Shown: piece after piece, positions 32,970 through 41,657 of the stretch
How positions within the stretch are numbered: position 1 is the stretch's first letter
How the letters are laid out: each line of letters begins with the position of its first letter
Source: Alphaproteobacteria bacterium
Lineage (GTDB): Bacteria > Pseudomonadota > Alphaproteobacteria > Rhizobiales > Rhizobiaceae
Reading direction: 5' to 3'
DNA length: 64,000 bases
NCBI GenBank assembly: GCA_024742485.1
Contig: JANSYK010000002.1
Span: forward strand, 930,001 to 994,000
Position numbers and translations under genes: made by a program
Notes under the pieces: generated by a model
Database searches by the model: none
The model's input: only the letters and a program-made list of their open reading frames with translations
Told to the model about the DNA's origin: nothing

Positions 32970-34040
32970 ATGTCGTATTTCCAGCCTGTATTCGAAGCCC
33001 AGTTTGCCGCCGTCCGCGTGCGGTTCGGCAAGGCCGTTCGCCACGACATCAAGGCTGAGATTGAGCGGCTGGGCTGCGAGCGGGCTGTTGTCCTGTCCAC
33101 TCCACCACAATCCGACACGGCCATGGAAGTGGCGGGATCGATCAATGGGCATGCCGCAGGCGTATTTACCAGGGCCACGCAACACACGCCCGTCGAAATA
33201 ACGCAGGAGGCGCTGGAGCACGTCACAGACATCAATGCCGACTGTCTCGTTTCCGTGGGCGGTGGCTCCACCATCGGCCTGGGCAAGGCCATAGCACTGC
33301 ACACCGACCTGCCCCAGATCGTCATCCCGACCACCTATGCCGGCAGCGAGGCGACAGCGATACTGGGCCAGACGGAAAGTGGCACGAAAACAACGATTAC
33401 CGACAGTCGCGTGCAGCCGGAAGTCATTCTTTATGATGCCGAACTGGTCGTGTCGCTGCCTGTGGAAATGAGCGTGACGAGCGGGCTGAACGCGATGGCC
33501 CATGCCGCCGAGGCGCTCTACGCGCAGAACCGCAACCCGCTTTCAACGGCGCTGGCCATCGAGGGCCTGCGCGCCTTCGTGAGCGCCCTGCCGAAGGTCG
33601 TTGCCAATCCGGACGATTTGCAGGCGCGCGGCGAATCCCTTTATGGCGCCTGGCTTTGCGGCACTGTGCTGGGACAGGTCGGCATGGCGCTGCACCACAA
33701 GCTGTGCCACACGCTTGGTGGTTCGTTTGATCTGCCCCATGCCGAGACTCACGCCATCATCCTGCCGCACGCCATTGCCTTCAATGAGAAGGCGGCGGGC
33801 AATGAGCTGGCACCATTGAGCGATATTCTGGGCGGCAGGACGCCGGGTGCGGCATTCTACGATTTTGCGCAATCCCTCGGCGCGCCGATGCGCCTTACCG
33901 ACATTGGCTTTGACGAAGAGAACATTGCCAGGGCAGCCGAAATCGCGACGTCCAGGCCCTATTGGAACCCGCGCCCCTTCGACTCAGACGACCTGACCCA
34001 ACTCCTGCGCGATGCGAGTTTCGCACATCGGCCAAACTGA
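32970..34040 (+). CDS. Maleylacetate reductase
   Basis: Maleylacetate reductase converts maleylacetate to 3-oxoadipate with NAD(P)H, the step after ring cleavage of hydroxyquinol or chlorocatechols. The 356-residue protein belongs to the iron-alcohol-dehydrogenase-like family: nucleotide-binding VSVGGGSTIGLGKA, PTTYAGSEATAILG, SGLNAMAHAAEALYA and the His-rich HHKLCHTLGGSFDLPHAETH. I chose ATG 32970 (AGGGGAGCAACA upstream) over a start 23 codons earlier whose residues look like read-through of the promoter. It is the first gene of the LysR-controlled cluster. Confidence 0.92.
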   Translation: MSYFQPVFEAQFAAVRVRFGKAVRHDIKAEIERLGCERAVVLSTPPQSDTAMEVAGSINGHAAGVFTRATQHTPVEITQEALEHVTDINADCLVSVGGGSTIGLGKAIALHTDLPQIVIPTTYAGSEATAILGQTESGTKTTITDSRVQPEVILYDAELVVSLPVEMSVTSGLNAMAHAAEALYAQNRNPLSTALAIEGLRAFVSALPKVVANPDDLQARGESLYGAWLCGTVLGQVGMALHHKLCHTLGGSFDLPHAETHAIILPHAIAFNEKAAGNELAPLSDILGGRTPGAAFYDFAQSLGAPMRLTDIGFDEENIARAAEIATSRPYWNPRPFDSDDLTQLLRDASFAHRPN

Positions 34041-34065
34041 ATTTATCTATCTGGGAGGAAAAACC

Positions 34066-35340
34066 ATGATCACACGTCGTAAACTCTTGCAGGCGACCGC
34101 CGCCACCGGCGCACTTGCTGCAACCGGCGGGGTTGCCATGCCGGCGCTTGCGCAAGGCGCGAAAATGAAGCTCGGCTATGTCAGCCCGCAATCGGGGCCG
34201 CTCGCTGCGTTTTCCGAAGCCGATACTTTCATTCTCAATAATTTCGCCACCAGCGATGCGGGCAAGAACTTCGAGGTGATCGTCAAGGACAGCCAGTCAA
34301 ACCCCAACCGCGCGGCGGAAGTGGCAAAGGAACTGATTGTCGATGACGAGGTCGAATTGATGCTCGTGGCCTCCACTCCGGAGACCACCAATCCCGTGGC
34401 GACGACCTGCGAAGGCGAAGGCGTACCATGCATTTCGACGGTCGCGCCATGGCAACCGTATTTCATCGGCCAGCAGGGCAATCCCGGCGATCCGGCTTCC
34501 TGGAGACCCTTTGATTACTCCTACCATTTCTTCTGGGGGCTCGAGGATGTCATCTCCGTATTCACCGCCATGTGGGGTCAGCTGGACTCCAACAAATCCG
34601 TGGGCGCGCTTTTCCCCAATGACGGCGATGGCAACGCCTGGGGTGACCCAAATGTCGGCTTCCCGCCGGTTCTTGAAAAGGGCGGCTACAGGCTCACGGA
34701 TCCGGGGCGCTATCAGAATTTGACGGACGATTTCTCCGCCCAGATCAACGCCTTCAAGGGCGCCGATGTGGAGATCGTGACCGGCGTGCCGATCCCGCCG
34801 GATTTCACGACATTCTGGAACCAGGCCAAACAGCAGGGCTTCACCCCGAAAGCTGCAAGCATCGGCAAGGCGATCCTGTTCCCGCAAGCCGTCGAAGCGC
34901 TCGGAAATGCCGGAAACAATCTGTCGTCAGAAGTGTGGTGGTCGCCGTCCCATCCTTTCCAATCGTCGATCAACGGCTTGAGCGCAGGCGAAGTGGCGCA
35001 AGCCTATACGGCCGAGACGGGCAAGCAATGGACACAGCCCATCGGCTTCGTCCACGCATTGTTCGAAATGGCAGCCGATGTCATGGCGCGGGCCGGATCC
35101 GGCGCTGATGGTGACATGATCACGGACGCTCTCGCGGCCACCAAGCTCGACACGATCGTGGGTCCCGTGGCGTTCGACGGCAAGGGCCTGCCGCCATTTG
35201 CCGCCAGAAACGTGTCCAAAACGCCGCTTGTGGGTGGTCAGTGGCGCCTGAAGGACGGCGGTGGTTACGACCTCGTCATTGTCGACAACAGCGACCACCC
35301 GTCGATCCCCACGGGCGGCACGATGGAACCGATCACCTAG
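34066..35340 (+). CDS. Branched-chain-amino-acid-type ABC importer, substrate-binding protein (Tat signal)
   Basis: This 424-residue periplasmic-binding protein is of the LivK/HAAT type (LGYVSPQSGPLAAFSEAD..., ELIVDDEVELMLVASTPETTNPVA). It has a twin-arginine signal (MITRRKLLQATAATGALAA, cleaved near PALAQ), so it is exported folded. The start ATG 34066 has GGGAGGA upstream. Its place inside the hydroxyquinol cluster suggests it brings in an aromatic compound such as resorcinol, a resorcylate or a related acid rather than an amino acid. The substrate is inference. Confidence 0.88.
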   Translation: MITRRKLLQATAATGALAATGGVAMPALAQGAKMKLGYVSPQSGPLAAFSEADTFILNNFATSDAGKNFEVIVKDSQSNPNRAAEVAKELIVDDEVELMLVASTPETTNPVATTCEGEGVPCISTVAPWQPYFIGQQGNPGDPASWRPFDYSYHFFWGLEDVISVFTAMWGQLDSNKSVGALFPNDGDGNAWGDPNVGFPPVLEKGGYRLTDPGRYQNLTDDFSAQINAFKGADVEIVTGVPIPPDFTTFWNQAKQQGFTPKAASIGKAILFPQAVEALGNAGNNLSSEVWWSPSHPFQSSINGLSAGEVAQAYTAETGKQWTQPIGFVHALFEMAADVMARAGSGADGDMITDALAATKLDTIVGPVAFDGKGLPPFAARNVSKTPLVGGQWRLKDGGGYDLVIVDNSDHPSIPTGGTMEPIT

Positions 35341-35353
35341 GCCGATCTGTAAA

Positions 35354-35382
35354 GCCCGCCGCCGCAAAACGCGGCGACGGGC
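35354..35382 (+). terminator. Intercistronic hairpin between binding-protein and ATPase genes
   Basis: GCCCGCCGCCGC (35354-35365) pairs with GCGGCGACGGGC (35371-35382), one mismatch, loop AAAAC. No T-run follows, so full termination is unlikely. mRNA stabilisation of the highly needed binding protein, or partial attenuation, is the usual role at such a site. Confidence 0.6.
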
Positions 35383-35400
35383 GGACGCTTTGGAAAGACC

Positions 35401-36120
35401 ATGACCATTCTCTCCCTCAACAATGTGTCCAAGAGTTTCGGTGCACTTAGAGTTGCCGACAGCATCACCTTCGACGTGGTGCAGGGCGAGGCCTTGGGCA
35501 TTATCGGGCCGAACGGTGCAGGCAAATCCACGCTGTTCAACCTCATCACGGGCAATCTGAAGTGCGATGCGGGAACGGTGCATTACATTGGTGAAGACGT
35601 GACCCGCTCTTCGGCCATGCAACGATGCCTGAACGGCATGGGACGATCGTTCCAGATCCCACAACCCTTTGAAAAGCTTACCGTCTACGAAAACCTGCTC
35701 GTCGCAGCCACCTTTGGGCGAAATGCCTCGGAGCAGGCGGTGATCGAAGATTGCGCTGCCATACTGGAACAGACGGAAATGATGCCCCGGGCCAACGCCG
35801 TTGCAGGATCGCTCTCACTGCTGGAACGCAAACGGTTGGAACTGGCCCGGGCCATGGCGACACAGCCGAAGCTCCTGTTGCTGGACGAGATTGCGGGCGG
35901 GCTGACTGAAGGCGAATGCCAGACACTGATCGGCACGATCAAGTCCATCCATTCCAGCGGCACGACCATTATCTGGATCGAGCATGTCCTTCACGCGTTG
36001 ACGGCTGTGGTGGAGCGTCTTCTGGTGCTCGATTTCGGCAAACTCGTCGCCATCGGCGAGCCGGACACGATCATGGAGTCGAAAGAAGTGCGTGAAATCT
36101 ATTTGGGGATCGACGTGTGA
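35401..36120 (+). CDS. ABC importer ATP-binding protein, LivG-like
   Basis: The 239-residue ATPase has Walker A GPNGAGKSTLF, the LivG-type Q-loop region GRSFQIPQPFEKLTVYENLLVAA, a degenerate signature LSLLERKRLELARA, Walker B LLLLDEIAGGLT and H loop IEHVLHAL. It is one of the two ATPases of the cluster importer. Its TGA overlaps the ATG of the LivF-like gene by one base (TGATG). Confidence 0.92.
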   Translation: MTILSLNNVSKSFGALRVADSITFDVVQGEALGIIGPNGAGKSTLFNLITGNLKCDAGTVHYIGEDVTRSSAMQRCLNGMGRSFQIPQPFEKLTVYENLLVAATFGRNASEQAVIEDCAAILEQTEMMPRANAVAGSLSLLERKRLELARAMATQPKLLLLDEIAGGLTEGECQTLIGTIKSIHSSGTTIIWIEHVLHALTAVVERLLVLDFGKLVAIGEPDTIMESKEVREIYLGIDV

Positions 36121-36833
36121 TGGCGCTTTTGGAAACCCGCAACCTCACGGCCTTCTACGGCGATTTTCAAGCGCTGTTTGGTGTCGATATCCGCGTCGAG
36201 GAGGGCGAGACAATCGCCATTATCGGGGCGAATGGCGCGGGCAAGACGACGCTGATGCGCTCGCTTTCCGGCGTGCTGAAAAATGTACCGGATGCCATCA
36301 CTTTCGAGGGGCAGGCGATCGGTGATTTGCCTGCCGATGCCGTGATGACCCGGGGCATCGCCATGGTTCCGGAGGGACGCAAACTCTTTCCATCTCTATC
36401 GGTGGAGGAGAACCTGATGATCGGATCCTACGGACGGCAGATCAAAGGCGCCTGGTCGCTTGACGCGGTGTACAAACTCTTCCCAGTCCTTCAGGAGCGG
36501 CGCAACAATCCCGGGACGGCGCTTTCCGGTGGACAGCAGCAAATGGTCGCCATCGGTCGCGCGCTGATGTCCAACCCGCGCCTGTTGCTGTGCGACGAAA
36601 TCAGTCTCGGCCTTGCGCCGGTGGTCATCAAAGACATCTATGCCGCGATTCCCAGGATCAAGGCATCGGGTGCCTCGATGGTGATCGTGGAGCAGGATAT
36701 TGGGCAGGCGCTGAAAGTTGCCGACCGGGTTTACTGCATGATGGAGGGGCGCATCACGCTGTCCGGCACGCCGGAGGCGTTGTCGCGCGAGGCCATTCAC
36801 GACGCCTATTTCGGGAAAGTCGAAGCGGCATGA
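36120..36833 (+). CDS. ABC importer ATP-binding protein, LivF-like
   Basis: The 237-residue ATPase has Walker A GANGAGKTTLMRSLSG, the LivF-type segment GIAMVPEGRKLFPSLSVEENL, signature LSGGQQQMVAIGRALMS, and Walker B LLLCDEISLGLAP. A GTG one codon upstream is an alternative start. It overlaps the permease gene by four bases (ATGA). Confidence 0.92.
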   Translation: MALLETRNLTAFYGDFQALFGVDIRVEEGETIAIIGANGAGKTTLMRSLSGVLKNVPDAITFEGQAIGDLPADAVMTRGIAMVPEGRKLFPSLSVEENLMIGSYGRQIKGAWSLDAVYKLFPVLQERRNNPGTALSGGQQQMVAIGRALMSNPRLLLCDEISLGLAPVVIKDIYAAIPRIKASGASMVIVEQDIGQALKVADRVYCMMEGRITLSGTPEALSREAIHDAYFGKVEAA

Positions 36834-37693
36834 TCTGGGTAAACACCATTGTGCAGGGAATATTGCTGGGCGGCCTCTATGCACTGTTCGCCGCCGGATT
36901 GAGCCTCGTTTTCGGCATCATGCGGCTGGTCAATCTTGCCCATGGCGATCTGATCGTGCTGGGCGCATATCTGATTTTGCTGCTCGTCACGCTGCTCGGC
37001 CTTTCGCCGTTTGTCGCCGTACTTGTTGCTGCGCCGGCCATGTTCGCGCTGGGCTGGGCGCTGCAGAGATACATGCTCAACCGCGTTCTGGGCGATGACA
37101 TCCTGCCTCCCCTGCTGGTCACGTTTGGCCTGTCCATTGTGCTGCAAAACGCGCTTCTGGAAGGATTCTCGGCCGACAGCCAGCGGCTGCCGACGGCGGG
37201 TCTTGCTTCTGCCTCCATCGAATTGGGAGCGATCAATGTCGGCGTGTTGCCGCTCATGACCTTGGTCACGGCTGTACTCGTCATTGTCGTCCTGAACCAG
37301 ATTTTCTACCGCACACGTCTTGGCCGTGCGTTCCGCGCGACGTCTGACGATGCGGTGACGGCGAGCCTGATGGGCATCAAACCGGCGAACATCTTCGCCG
37401 TTGCAACGGGCATTGCCATGATCATCGTGACCATCGCCGCACTCTATCTCGGCACTCGGGCAAATTTCGACCCGAGCGTCGGTCCCGCGCGGCTGATCTA
37501 TGCTTTCGAGGCGGTGATAATCGGTGGGTTGGGCTCGCTGTGGGGCACGCTTCTGGGCGGCATCATCATCGGACTGGCGCAAACACTTGGCGCTGCAATC
37601 AATCCGGAATGGCAAATATTGTCGGGCCACATCGCATTTCTGCTGGTGCTGCTGGTGCGCCCGCGCGGTCTGTTCCCAAGGGCGGTGGATTGA
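36830..37693 (+). CDS. ABC importer permease, LivH-like
   Basis: The 287-residue protein is a LivH-type membrane subunit with about eight hydrophobic spans. Typical motifs are GLYALFAAGLSLVFGIMRLVNLAHGD near the N-terminus, RTRLGRAFRATSDDAVTASLMGI (the ATPase-contacting loop) and GGLGSLWGTLLGGIIIGLAQTLG. The start ATG overlaps the LivF-like stop. A long upstream in-frame reading through livF is a shadow and is not coding. Confidence 0.92.
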   Translation: MIWVNTIVQGILLGGLYALFAAGLSLVFGIMRLVNLAHGDLIVLGAYLILLLVTLLGLSPFVAVLVAAPAMFALGWALQRYMLNRVLGDDILPPLLVTFGLSIVLQNALLEGFSADSQRLPTAGLASASIELGAINVGVLPLMTLVTAVLVIVVLNQIFYRTRLGRAFRATSDDAVTASLMGIKPANIFAVATGIAMIIVTIAALYLGTRANFDPSVGPARLIYAFEAVIIGGLGSLWGTLLGGIIIGLAQTLGAAINPEWQILSGHIAFLLVLLVRPRGLFPRAVD

Positions 37694-37697
37694 CGCG

Positions 37698-38777
37698 ATG
37701 ACCTTAATCAACGCTTCAAGCCACCGCGTCGAGATCGCAACCTCGGCATCGCGTCTGGCGGCAATTGCAGGTTTCGTGATTGTCGTGCTGCTGTTTGCTG
37801 CTCCGGCCTTCGTCAGCCGACGCCTGCTTCAGGACCTCTTTTTCATTCTTACCATGCTCGGCCTCGCCCAATGCTGGAATCTGCTGGCCGGCTATGGCGG
37901 GCTGGTTTCCATCGGTCAACAGGCGTTCGTCGGCATCGGCGCCTATGCGCTCTTCGGGACATCCATTCTGCTGGGCGTCAATCCGGTTCCGGCCATTCTC
38001 ATCGGCGGCGTTGTTGCCGCGCTCCTTGCCATTCCGACAGCCTTTTTCGCCTTTCGTCTGGCGGGCGCCTACTTTGCCATCGGCACCTGGGTGATTGCCG
38101 AAATCGTTCGACTTCTGGTCGCCCAGTGGAAAATGCTGGGCGGCGGTACGGGGACGTCGCTGCCCAATTCGATCCGTCGCGAATTTTGGTTCACCGAGAC
38201 CATTCAGGACCTGTTCGGTGTTCGCGCCGCCGCTTCGCGCGATATTTTGGCCTATTGGCTGGCGCTGATACTGGTGCTGTCCGTCATTGGCGGCATTTAC
38301 TGGCTGCTGCGCTCCAGGCGAGGGCTGGCGCTTTCCGCAGTGCGCGACAACCTTCAGGCCGCCCGTTCTGTGGGCGTCGATGCGTTGCGGATGCGATGGT
38401 TCGTGTTCATTTCGGCCGCTTTCGGCACCGGCATGATCGGCGCGCTGATTTACATGCAGAAAGCGCGCATTTCACCTGACGCGGCGTTCTCCGTTCAGGA
38501 CTGGACAGCCTATGTCATTTTCATCGTGGTGATCGGCGGCATCGGCACGATCGAGGGACCGATCATCGGCGTTCTGGTTTTCTTCATTCTGCAGGCACTG
38601 CTGGCTGACTTCGGCTCCTGGTATCTGATGATCCTGGGCGTCATCGGCATCGCCGTCATGCTGTTTGCACCACGTGGTCTTTGGGGCCTGTTTTCCGACC
38701 GCACCGGGATTCAGCTTTTCCCGATTCGCCGACGTCTCGTCAGGCCAATGATTTCAAACGACAAACGGGAGGGCTAG
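37698..38777 (+). CDS. ABC importer permease, LivM-like
   Basis: The 359-residue protein is the LivM-type partner permease. It has GLAQCWNLLAGYGGLVSIGQQAFVGIGAYALF, then FRLAGAYFAIGTWVIAEIVRLL, then the loop SRRGLALSAVRDNLQAARSVGVD, and VIGGIGTIEGPIIGVLVFF. The start is ATG 37698, four bases after the LivH stop. It completes the set of binding protein, two ATPases and two permeases. Confidence 0.92.
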   Translation: MTLINASSHRVEIATSASRLAAIAGFVIVVLLFAAPAFVSRRLLQDLFFILTMLGLAQCWNLLAGYGGLVSIGQQAFVGIGAYALFGTSILLGVNPVPAILIGGVVAALLAIPTAFFAFRLAGAYFAIGTWVIAEIVRLLVAQWKMLGGGTGTSLPNSIRREFWFTETIQDLFGVRAAASRDILAYWLALILVLSVIGGIYWLLRSRRGLALSAVRDNLQAARSVGVDALRMRWFVFISAAFGTGMIGALIYMQKARISPDAAFSVQDWTAYVIFIVVIGGIGTIEGPIIGVLVFFILQALLADFGSWYLMILGVIGIAVMLFAPRGLWGLFSDRTGIQLFPIRRRLVRPMISNDKREG

Positions 38778-38780
38778 TTC

Positions 38781-40535
38781 ATGGCCGACATCACAACAGA
38801 CGTTCTCATCATCGGCACAGGCCCTGCGGGCTCCTCCATGGCCGCGCTGCTTTCCAGCTACGGTGTGGAGAACATGGCCATCAACCGCTACCGCTGGCTC
38901 GCCAATACGCCGCGCGCCCACATTACCAATCAGCGCACCATGGAAGTGCTGCGCGACCTGGGGGACGCAGTCGAGGGCGAGGCATACGAACAGGCAACAG
39001 AGCAGGAGCTGATGGGTGAAAATGTCTTCTGCGAAAGCCTTGCGGGCGAAGAATTGGGACGCATGAAAAGTTGGGGCACGCACCCGCTTTCGAAAGCCGA
39101 GCATCTGCTTTCTTCGCCGACCTTCATGAACGACCTGCCGCAGACATTCATGGAACCGCTCCTGTTCAAAACGGCCTGTTCGCGCGGCACGCAGGCGCGA
39201 ATGTCCTGTGAATATCTGTCCCATGAACAGGACGCGGAAGGGGTGACCACCACCGTTCGCGACCGCTTGACCTCAAAGAACTTCACCGTGCGTTCCAAAT
39301 ATCTGGTCGGTGCCGATGGCGGCAATTCGCTTGTTGCCGAACAGCTCGATTTGCCTTTCGAGGGCAAGATGGGCGTCGGCGGTTCGATGAACATCTATTT
39401 CCGTGCGGATCTGTCCAAATATGTCGCGCACCGCCCGAGCGTTCTCTACTGGGTTCTGCAACCTGGCGCTGATGTTGGCGGCATCGGGCTTGGCCTAGTG
39501 CGCATGATCCGGCCGTGGAACGAATGGTTGATCGTGTGGGGATACGACATCAACGAACCCGCGCCGGAAGTCGACGAGGAATTCGCCACCGGCGTTGCCC
39601 GGCAACTGGTAGGCGATCCCGAACTTGAGATTGACCTGATTTCCGCAAACGTGTGGACGGTCAACAACATGTACGCCACGCATCTGCAACGGAACCGAGT
39701 ATTCTGCCTGGGTGACGCTATCCACCGCCACCCGCCGTCGAATGGTCTCGGCTCGAACACCTCGATACAGGATTCGTTCAATCTTGCCTGGAAACTCGCC
39801 GCCGTTTTGAAAGGTCAGGCAGGCGAGCGGCTGCTGGAGACCTACAGCACGGAGCGTGCTCCGATTGCAAAGCAGATTGTTACCCGCGCGAACCAATCCA
39901 TCACTGAGTTCGGCCCGATCATTGAGGCGCTTGGTCTGGAAGATGCGTCCGACCCGGCGAAAATGCAGGCCAACATGGATGCCCGCTGTGCAGACAACGC
40001 GGAAGCTGAAAAGCAGCGTGTCGCACTCAACGAAGCCATCGCGTTCAAGAAATACGAGTTCGACGCCCATGGCGTGGAGATGAACCAGCGCTACAAGTCC
40101 GACGCGGTCGTTACGGATGGCCAGATGGAGCCTGCCTTCGAACTGGACGCCGAATTGCACTACCAGCCGACAACATGGCCCGGCGCGCGTCTACCCCATG
40201 TATTCGTGTTCGATGCCGAGGGTGGTCAGCTTTCGACTCTCGATCTCTGTGGCAAGGGCAAGTTCACACTCATCACCGGCATTGGTGGCGAAGCGTGGGA
40301 AGAGGCTGCGAAATGCCTCGGCGAGGAATTGGGCATCGACATTCGCACCCACCTCATCGGCCCACGCCGCCAAATCGTCGATCGCACGGGGGACTGGTTC
40401 CGCGCCCGCGAGATCAATGATGCCGGCTGTGTACTTGTGCGTCCCGACCACCATGTCGCATGGCGCAGCGAGGATCTGGCCGCTGACCCGAGGGCTGAAC
40501 TCACCCGTGTCTTCTCCACAATTCTCGCAAAGTGA
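38781..40535 (+). CDS. FAD-dependent aromatic hydroxylase (phenol/resorcinol hydroxylase type)
   Basis: This 584-residue class-A flavin monooxygenase probably hydroxylates a phenolic substrate to hydroxyquinol. Motifs are the Rossmann GTGPAGSS (residues 12-19), the FAD/NADPH motif VGADGGNSLVAEQL and the FAD-binding FCLGDAIHRHPPSNGLGSNTSIQDSFNLAWKL. A thioredoxin-like C-terminal domain as in phenol and 2,4-dichlorophenol hydroxylases follows (VFVFDAEGGQLSTLDLCG...VLVRPDHHVAWR). Start ATG 38781 with GGAGGG upstream. It directly precedes the hydroxyquinol dioxygenase gene. Resorcinol is the most natural substrate, given the pathway; chlorophenols are an alternative. Confidence 0.88.
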   Translation: MADITTDVLIIGTGPAGSSMAALLSSYGVENMAINRYRWLANTPRAHITNQRTMEVLRDLGDAVEGEAYEQATEQELMGENVFCESLAGEELGRMKSWGTHPLSKAEHLLSSPTFMNDLPQTFMEPLLFKTACSRGTQARMSCEYLSHEQDAEGVTTTVRDRLTSKNFTVRSKYLVGADGGNSLVAEQLDLPFEGKMGVGGSMNIYFRADLSKYVAHRPSVLYWVLQPGADVGGIGLGLVRMIRPWNEWLIVWGYDINEPAPEVDEEFATGVARQLVGDPELEIDLISANVWTVNNMYATHLQRNRVFCLGDAIHRHPPSNGLGSNTSIQDSFNLAWKLAAVLKGQAGERLLETYSTERAPIAKQIVTRANQSITEFGPIIEALGLEDASDPAKMQANMDARCADNAEAEKQRVALNEAIAFKKYEFDAHGVEMNQRYKSDAVVTDGQMEPAFELDAELHYQPTTWPGARLPHVFVFDAEGGQLSTLDLCGKGKFTLITGIGGEAWEEAAKCLGEELGIDIRTHLIGPRRQIVDRTGDWFRAREINDAGCVLVRPDHHVAWRSEDLAADPRAELTRVFSTILAK

Positions 40536-40543
40536 GGCCAGCC

Positions 40544-41398
40544 ATGATTGACCGTTCCAGGATCGACTATTTCACGGAAGATGGCTCCGTCGAGGCCGTC
40601 AATGCACGCAATGCCGAGTCGATGGACCCGCGCCTGAAAGAAGTCATGACTTCGCTTGTAAAACATCTCCACGCCTTCACCAAGGAAGTGGAGATCTCTC
40701 AGGACGAGTGGAACTTGGCCATCGATTTCTTCACCCGCACCGGTCATATGTGCGACGAATACCGGCAGGAATTCATTCTGCTGAGTGACATTGTCGGCTT
40801 GTCCATGCTGGTCGATGCCATCAATTCCCGTCGTCCAAAAGGTGCAACGGAGAACACTGTGATGGGTCCATTCCACATCGAGGGCGCGCCGGAATATGAA
40901 ATGGGCGCCAACATCACGCTGCAGGGCAAAGGTGCGACCTGTCAGTTTGTTGGGCGCGTTCTCGACATTGAAGGAAATCCGATCGAAGGAGCGAAAATCG
41001 ACGTCTGGTCGGATAATGAGGAAGGCTACTACGACGTCCAGCAACCCGACATTCAGCCGCTTCATAATAACCGCGGCGTCTTTCGTACCGGGGCGGATGG
41101 AGCCTATCATTTCTGCGGGCAGAAGCCGGTGTCCTATCCGATTCCCGATGACGGACCGGTGGGGCAATTGCTTGGCCATCTGGGCCGACACCCAAACAGA
41201 CCGGCTCACATGCACTTCATCGTCAGCGCCGACGGGTTCGACAGGGTCGTCACTCATACTTTCGTTGACGATGATCCCTACCTGACATCCGATGCGGTAT
41301 TCGGCGTGAAGGAATCGCTGATTGCGCAATTCGAACCCGTCGAAAATGGCGAAACAGAATTCCGGTCACGTTTCGACTTCGTGCTCAATCCGGCATAG
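40544..41398 (+). CDS. Hydroxyquinol 1,2-dioxygenase (intradiol)
   Basis: The enzyme cleaves hydroxyquinol (1,2,4-trihydroxybenzene) to maleylacetate with a non-haem Fe(III). The 284-residue protein has the N-terminal helical linker domain (LSDIVGLSMLVDAINSRRP, then GATENTVMGPFHIEGAP, typical of hydroxyquinol dioxygenases). The catalytic beta-sandwich carries iron ligands in EEGYYDVQQPD (Tyr), KPVSYPIPDDGPVG (Tyr) and RPAHMHFIVSA (two His). Start ATG 40544 is preferred over a GTG four codons upstream. It feeds maleylacetate reductase at the other end of the cluster. Confidence 0.92.
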   Translation: MIDRSRIDYFTEDGSVEAVNARNAESMDPRLKEVMTSLVKHLHAFTKEVEISQDEWNLAIDFFTRTGHMCDEYRQEFILLSDIVGLSMLVDAINSRRPKGATENTVMGPFHIEGAPEYEMGANITLQGKGATCQFVGRVLDIEGNPIEGAKIDVWSDNEEGYYDVQQPDIQPLHNNRGVFRTGADGAYHFCGQKPVSYPIPDDGPVGQLLGHLGRHPNRPAHMHFIVSADGFDRVVTHTFVDDDPYLTSDAVFGVKESLIAQFEPVENGETEFRSRFDFVLNPA

Positions 41399-41657
41399 GA
41401 CGATCTCCCTGTTTGCCGACCTTGCAGATGTCCAGCGCCTTCAGGACAGTCTTCAGCGTCGAGGTGCAGCATTCCGAAATCGGGCCTTGGCTGGTCCGAG
41501 AGTTTGAACTCCCGAACCGTCAACAGGCGAACCTGCCCTGCACGCTGCTAGTTTGCCGGTTCGAACCTGACAGGTAAACTCGGCAGGCGCAGCTTTGAAC
41601 GACCCTTGGCCACCACGCATCTTGTATGCCAGCGTTTAAGGGTCCATATCGCTGGAC

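Noticed and set aside
34066-38777. Calling the first Liv-type importer a branched-chain amino acid transporter
   Set aside because: The family name fits, but its embedding in an aromatic pathway argues against that substrate, so the substrate was left open.
41399-41657. Possible short gene at 41428 (about 50 codons) or a remnant between the dioxygenase and the beta-lactamase-fold gene
   Set aside because: The frame has no ribosome site or known motif. I cannot tell a remnant from chance, so it was not listed.
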